49,923 nucleotides of DNA, taken from Acidobacteria bacterium RIFCSPLOWO2_12_FULL_65_11. GTDB taxonomy: Bacteria > Acidobacteriota > Vicinamibacteria > Vicinamibacterales > CAVVIG01. This document shows, in pieces, positions 46,795 to 49,923 of this stretch. The stretch spans positions 1 to 49,923 of the forward strand of contig MELA01000101.1 of NCBI GenBank assembly GCA_001767495.1. The letters are read 5' to 3'. Positions within the stretch are counted from its first letter, which is position 1; every line of letters begins with the position of its first letter. Both the position numbers and the translations under genes were made by a program. Below the pieces are notes generated by a model. It had not been told where the DNA came from. It saw nothing but the letters and a program-made list of their open reading frames with translations, and did no database searches.

Positions 46795-47124
46795 ATGGAG
46801 GCGCTCGGCCCGGTTCTCATCTTGGTATCGCTCCCCATGATGTTGCGATGGATTCCTCCGAACTGTTTCTTCGGGCTCCGGATCCCTGCCACGCTCCGCA
46901 ACGAATCCGTGTGGTATGACGCAAACGCTCTATGCGGGCGTCATTCCTTCCTGCTCGGTCTAGTTCTTGTCCTCTTGGAGTTCGTGCTGCCACTTGCGAT
47001 ACGGAACCAGGTCCTCAGCACGGTCGCGTGGGTCGGCTTTGTGGCCATCATCGCCTCTGACTGGCGCACTGCGAATCGCTGGCGGAGGGAGCGAGAGAGC
47101 CACTTGCCGTTATCGAGCAGGTAG
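46795..47124 (+). CDS. SdpI-like membrane protein
   Basis: A 109-residue inner-membrane protein with three hydrophobic segments (about 5-20, 47-65 and 70-88). The signature FGLRIPATLRNESVWYDAN matches the SdpI family, where GxRxPxTLxNExxWxxAN is conserved. SdpI gives immunity to the SdpC toxin in B. subtilis; in other bacteria the role is mostly unknown. No sdpA, sdpB or sdpC neighbour is seen. There is no Shine-Dalgarno sequence before the ATG and a TATAAT lies seven bases upstream, so it may be translated from a leaderless message. The frame extends 22 codons further upstream, but those lack membrane or family character. Confidence 0.85.
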   Translation: MEALGPVLILVSLPMMLRWIPPNCFFGLRIPATLRNESVWYDANALCGRHSFLLGLVLVLLEFVLPLAIRNQVLSTVAWVGFVAIIASDWRTANRWRRERESHLPLSSR

Positions 47125-47132
47125 TCCCTTGA

Positions 47133-47363
47133 TCGCGCACGTGCGCCACGGCGCCCCACCTTCAATCCCTGACGTCGTCGCTTGGCTTCGAGCTTCTTGA
47201 ACGCCTGCTTGCGGACCTGCCGGAGAAGCTGACGGCCCACATTTGCGCGACGGTGAAACTGTCGCCGATCCTCGTCGGCGTCGAGTATACCGAGGCGTTC
47301 AAGGCTCGAAGTCCGCTGTTGGTGGCAGACCCGACGCTGTTTGTGAAAGCGCCGTTCGGCTAG
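47133..47363 (+). pseudogene. C-terminal remnant of an unknown gene
   Basis: Between a TGA at 47130 and a TAG at 47361 the frame is open and its codons strongly favour G or C at the third position, as in the real genes here. The translation reads GFELLERLLADLPEKLTAHI and continues with VKLSPILVGVEYTEAF and DPTLFVKAPFG before the stop. It looks like a folded-protein C-terminus, but no ATG, GTG or TTG precedes it with room for a full gene: the first GTG leaves only about 38 codons. It is therefore probably the tail of a gene truncated by deletion near the SdpI-like gene. I do not recognise the parent family. Confidence 0.5.
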
Positions 47364-48099
47364 ACCGGTCCACGCCGCCGTTTTTGTTGCCAGCCACGCC
47401 AATGAACGCAGCACCCGCCGTCGTCAGGGCACCGAGCCAGTGGTCGGCCGGCGCCATGAGTCTGGCCAACGCCGCCACCGGCGGGTAATAGACCGAGCCA
47501 CGAACGATGTCGACCGAAACACCGAGACTCTCAATCAGCGCGCGCAGTTCCGCTGCCGTCGAGAAATGCGCCCTCTTCCAGGTGGGTGCGCCCAGCCAGC
47601 CTCGCACGCGGCGTACTGCTGCCCACGTACTCCATCGACCGAGATCGCCAATCACCAGTCGGCCGCCCGGCCGAAGCACGCGCACCGCTTCGCGTGCCGC
47701 CGTGTCGATGTCGTCCACCAGGCACAACACCGTCACGGCGACCACCACATCGAACGCACCATCGCGGAATGGCAGGTGCTCCACGCGACCTTCGACGAAC
47801 CGACTCGGGACCCTCGCCCGCGTGGCACGGGCAGCGGCCGCGCGGAGCATGCGGCGGTCGATATCGATCCCAACGGCTCGGGCACCCCGCGTGGCGAGGG
47901 TCCACGTGAACAGGCCATCGCCACACCCGAGGTCGAGCACACGCTTTCCCTCAATGACGCTGACGAGCCGGTGGAGAAGCCGATGCTCGAGCGCCTCTGT
48001 GACGGCGCCAAGCGTTGTCTCGCGCCACCGCGAGTACGTCTCTGGCCCAACCACGACGTGCGCCGCCGGCGCGCTGGCGTTACATACGCGGCTTGACAT
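47299..48099 (-). CDS. SAM-dependent methyltransferase (class I)
   Basis: A 266-residue cytoplasmic enzyme. Motif I is VLDLGCGDGLFTW (about 54-66) for S-adenosylmethionine, the acidic residue after strand 2 lies in AVGIDID (about 79-81), the motif II/post II region is LPFRDGAFDVVVAVTVLCLV, and LRPGGRLVIGDLG follows. This is the Methyltransf_11 fold; the substrate is unknown. The C-terminal 30 residues overlap the remnant gene on the other strand and look less conserved, so its stop may have moved. It is divergent from the ArsR-rhodanese gene; start ATG 48099 or 48129. The neighbouring regulator makes a stress- or sulfur-related target possible, but that is speculation. Confidence 0.8.
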   Translation of the reverse strand: MSSRVCNASAPAAHVVVGPETYSRWRETTLGAVTEALEHRLLHRLVSVIEGKRVLDLGCGDGLFTWTLATRGARAVGIDIDRRMLRAAAARATRARVPSRFVEGRVEHLPFRDGAFDVVVAVTVLCLVDDIDTAAREAVRVLRPGGRLVIGDLGRWSTWAAVRRVRGWLGAPTWKRAHFSTAAELRALIESLGVSVDIVRGSVYYPPVAALARLMAPADHWLGALTTAGAAFIGVAGNKNGGVDRSSRTALSQTASGLPPTADFEP

Positions 48100-48119
48100 A
48101 GGTGTGGCTCTGGCGCAGT

Positions 48120-48147
48120 ATTCAAGCATACATTTGATTACTTGATT
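48120..48147. promoter_or_regulatory. Candidate ArsR-family operator
   Basis: ATTCAAG (48120-48126) and CTTGATT (48141-48147) form an inverted repeat (6/7 matches) with a 14-base spacer, immediately before the ArsR-rhodanese ATG. TTGACA at 48093-48098 with a weak CAGTAT at 48116-48121 (17-base spacing) could be the promoter it would control. Autorepression is usual for ArsR regulators. Confidence 0.45.
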
Positions 48148-48152
48148 CTGCC

Positions 48153-48848
48153 ATGAAGACGCCGACGTCTCGCTTCAAGGCCGTAATTTACGAGCAGATC
48201 GCCCGAATCGGCAAAGCGACGGCGAGCCCGGGCCGGCTCGAGATCCTCGAGTTGCTCTCACAGGGTCCCCGGACGGTCGAGGCCCTGGCTGCCCAGCTTG
48301 GCCAGAGCATGGCGAACACCTCGCATCATCTGCAGGTGCTGCGGCGCGCCCGGCTCGTCGACGCCGAGAAAGCGGGTCTGCATGTGACGTACCGGTTGGC
48401 CCACCCGCAGGTGGGCGAATTCTTCCTTCATCTTCGGATGTTGGCGCAGTCTCGACTTGCGGAGATCGAGCAGGTCAGTCGACAGTACCTCGAGAAACGG
48501 GGCGTCATGGAGGCCGTCGAGAAAGACGAGCTCCTGCGCCGCGTCCGTGCGGGTGAGGTCACCGTGATCGACGTCCGGCCGCACGAGGAATACCTCGCCG
48601 GTCATCTCCCTGGGGCGCTCTCAGTGCCGCTGTCGGAGCTGAAGAAGCGCGCGCCCGACCTGCCGAAGCATCGAGACATCGTGGCCTATTGCCGCGGCCC
48701 ATACTGCGTGATGGCGCTCGACGCGGTCGAACTCCTCCGCCGGAACGGGTTATGCGCGCACCGGATGGAATACGGCGTACCCGAATGGCGCGCGCACGGC
48801 TGGCGCATTGAGAGCGGTGAGGCTCGTGGCCCCGGGAGCCGGCCATGA
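48153..48848 (+). CDS. ArsR-family regulator fused to a rhodanese domain
   Basis: A 231-residue transcription factor. Residues about 25-95 form a winged helix (SPGRLEILELLSQGPRTVEA, then SMANTSHHLQVLRRARLVDA as the recognition helix). About 120-218 is a rhodanese domain with VIDVRPHEEYLAGHLPGALS and the active-site loop AYCRGPYCVMA (Cys180, Cys185). The winged helix lacks the usual arsenic CxC motif, so sensing probably happens through the rhodanese cysteines, which could carry a persulfide. This domain fusion is known. It is followed by a DsrE-like gene and an RND-superfamily exporter, and by inference controls them. Confidence 0.92.
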   Translation: MKTPTSRFKAVIYEQIARIGKATASPGRLEILELLSQGPRTVEALAAQLGQSMANTSHHLQVLRRARLVDAEKAGLHVTYRLAHPQVGEFFLHLRMLAQSRLAEIEQVSRQYLEKRGVMEAVEKDELLRRVRAGEVTVIDVRPHEEYLAGHLPGALSVPLSELKKRAPDLPKHRDIVAYCRGPYCVMALDAVELLRRNGLCAHRMEYGVPEWRAHGWRIESGEARGPGSRP

Positions 48849-48918
48849 GCACGTCAAGACTGCTTCCAGCAGGCGCCATCCGTCTCGGGGCTGCGACGAA
48901 CTGAAACGGAGCATCGAT

Positions 48919-49272
48919 ATGGCGAAGACACTTTTTATCCTCAACGACCCGCCGTACGGCACCGAGCGCAGCTATAACGCGCTGAGGCTTGCCGGTTCGC
49001 TGTCGAAGCGCGAGGGCGAACTGGTGAAGGTGTTTCTCGTTGGCGACGCAGCGAGCTGCGCCAAGACGAACCAGAAAGTTCCCCAGGGTTACTACAACGT
49101 GGAGGTCATGCTGCGGAGCGTGGGGCGGCACGGCGGCGAGATTGGCGCTTGCTGTGTGTGCATGGACGCGCGTGGCATCAGCGATACCGAGCTGTCCGAA
49201 GCGGTCCACCGCAGTTCGCTCGACCAGCTCACGGATTGGACGCAGTGGGCGGACAAGATCCTGGTGTTCTGA
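48919..49272 (+). CDS. DsrE/DsrF-like (YchN) sulfur-relay protein
   Basis: A 117-residue cytoplasmic protein of the DsrE fold: an N-terminal strand with LFILNDPPYGTERSYNALRL, then VKVFLVGDAASCA (Cys47) and IGACCVCMDARGIS (Cys78, Cys79, Cys81). Small DsrE-like proteins move sulfane sulfur between enzymes, and the clustered cysteines fit this. GGAG lies seven bases before the ATG at 48919. It follows the ArsR-rhodanese gene by 70 bases and precedes an RND-superfamily exporter, supporting a joint role in sulfur handling. The exact substrate is unknown. Confidence 0.88.
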   Translation: MAKTLFILNDPPYGTERSYNALRLAGSLSKREGELVKVFLVGDAASCAKTNQKVPQGYYNVEVMLRSVGRHGGEIGACCVCMDARGISDTELSEAVHRSSLDQLTDWTQWADKILVF

Positions 49273-49331
49273 GGGCGTCTCGTTAGTACGCACGGGCGCG
49301 TGCTGGCGAAGGCACCTCGAGATGACGAGAC

Positions 49332-49923
49332 ATGCTCCGACGGCTTCCAGAATGGGCGGTGACCTGGCCGAAGCTGACGGTCGCGTTGGCGATCGCGACG
49401 ACGATGGTGTTTGCAGCCTGGCTGCCGCGCATGCGCACGGATACCGATCCGAAGAACATGCTGCCGGTGACCTCCGACGTGCGGGTGTTCAATCGACAGG
49501 TGGAGCAGTGGTTTGGCCTGCACGAGGACATGATCGTGGTCGGGATCGTGCGAGATCGGGGCCTGTTCGACCGGGCGGCGCTCGAAGCCGTGAGCCGTCT
49601 CACCGATCGCATCGTACGGCTTCCTGGGGTCGTCACGGCCGACGTGACCAGCCTGACCACCGCGGACAACGTGGTCGCCGAGGCGGGCACGCTCAGCGTC
49701 CAGCCGCTCCTGCCGGCGATTCCCGCTACCGCACAGGATCTGGAAGCCTTCCGGCGCGCGATGATGGACAACCCGATGGTGGTCGACCGGCTTGTGTCGG
49801 CTGACGGCCGGGCCACCGCCATCTACGTGCCGATCGAGCGAGGCGCCAACGGCAAAGAGGTCGCGGACAGCATTCGGACCCTTGTCAGCGAAGAACGCGG
49901 CGATCTTCGCTTTTACGTCGCGG
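49332..49923 (+). CDS. RND-superfamily (MMPL-like) exporter, N-terminal fragment
   Basis: An open frame of 197 codons running off the right edge. The N-terminus MLRRLPEWAVTWPKLTVALA forms the first membrane helix (about 13-31). It is followed by MRTDTDPKNMLPVTSDVRVF, a large soluble segment (LHEDMIVVGIVRDRG, LPGVVTADVTSLT) and a region with MMDNPMVVDRLVS and AIYVPIE. The Thr-Asp-Pro and ML motifs after the first helix are typical of RND/MMPL exporters of the 'predicted exporter of the RND superfamily' type. The ATG at 49332 is the first start after an in-frame stop. Only the first quarter is visible; the substrate is unknown. Confidence 0.85.
   Translation, partial: MLRRLPEWAVTWPKLTVALAIATTMVFAAWLPRMRTDTDPKNMLPVTSDVRVFNRQVEQWFGLHEDMIVVGIVRDRGLFDRAALEAVSRLTDRIVRLPGVVTADVTSLTTADNVVAEAGTLSVQPLLPAIPATAQDLEAFRRAMMDNPMVVDRLVSADGRATAIYVPIERGANGKEVADSIRTLVSEERGDLRFYVA

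Noticed and set aside
48845-48904. 19-codon frame starting at an ATGA overlap with the ArsR-rhodanese stop
   Set aside because: Too short and without a good ribosome-binding site; it may be a chance frame in the leader of the DsrE-like gene.

Overview
The window is GC-rich, tightly packed chromosomal DNA from a Gram-negative bacterium. It has a TolC-type outer-membrane channel, RND and MacB-like pumps, a TonB-type energy transducer, Tat and FtsEX components, and a lipoprotein-sorting-like ABC system. The gene set recalls Acidobacteriota, perhaps Vicinamibacteria: a cyanobacterial/plant-type IspH, a transaldolase-linked type of phosphoglucose isomerase, a TPR-sigma54 activator, an S46 peptidase and DUF1554-like lectins. 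That placement is inference from protein character, not from a 16S gene. There is no phage, insertion sequence, CRISPR array or rRNA. No gap without a gene exceeds about 210 bases, and what the larger gaps hold is listed.

Layout. 1-2.7 kb: the start of nrdR (cut by the window edge), a UPF0104/flippase-like membrane protein, purC and a tiny Fis-type DNA-binding protein. 2.8-5.0 kb: groES-groEL behind a near-consensus sigma70 promoter that overlaps a CIRCE operator, closed by a strong terminator. 5.0-9.2 kb: a TonB-like protein, a small YflT-like protein, tatA and ribonuclease R. 9.2-15.5 kb (minus strand): pckA, gatB, ftsE, ftsX, a small unknown protein and a glycerate 2-kinase; gatB-ftsE-ftsX are coupled by overlapping stop/start codons, and pckA has a recognisable promoter with a palindrome in its spacer. 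15.7-18.2 kb: an ECF sigma factor, its zinc-finger anti-sigma factor and ispH. 18.3-29.3 kb: a large efflux cluster with a Spy-like periplasmic protein, TolC, a MacA-like adaptor with a very long Gly-rich insert, a MacB-like ATPase and permease, then a second adaptor and an RND pump. 29.4-35.6 kb (minus): folK, a DksA/TraR protein, a purine permease, and a tesA-ybbA-ybbP block with four-base overlaps. 35.7-40.8 kb: pgi, a small cysteine-rich unknown protein and a 979-residue TPR-sigma54 activator. 41-46 kb: a PilZ protein, a CstB-like persulfide dioxygenase/rhodanese, an S46 dipeptidyl peptidase and a secreted lectin-like protein. 46-50 kb: a secreted unknown, tRNA-Leu(TAA), an SdpI-like protein, a decayed gene tail, a methyltransferase, and an ArsR-rhodanese / DsrE / RND-exporter group cut by the right edge.

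How it fits together. The minus-strand and plus-strand blocks mostly meet in short, promoter-like divergent gaps. The efflux cluster encodes two pump types (ABC and RND) with one outer-membrane channel, so sharing of TolC is likely. Sulfane-sulfur chemistry recurs at two places (the CstB-like enzyme, and the ArsR-rhodanese with DsrE). The most unusual items are the ArsR-rhodanese/DsrE/RND group, the Cys-rich protein beside the TPR-sigma54 activator, two genes whose coding sequence reaches upstream of any ATG/GTG/TTG, and several families of short intergenic repeats and palindromes.
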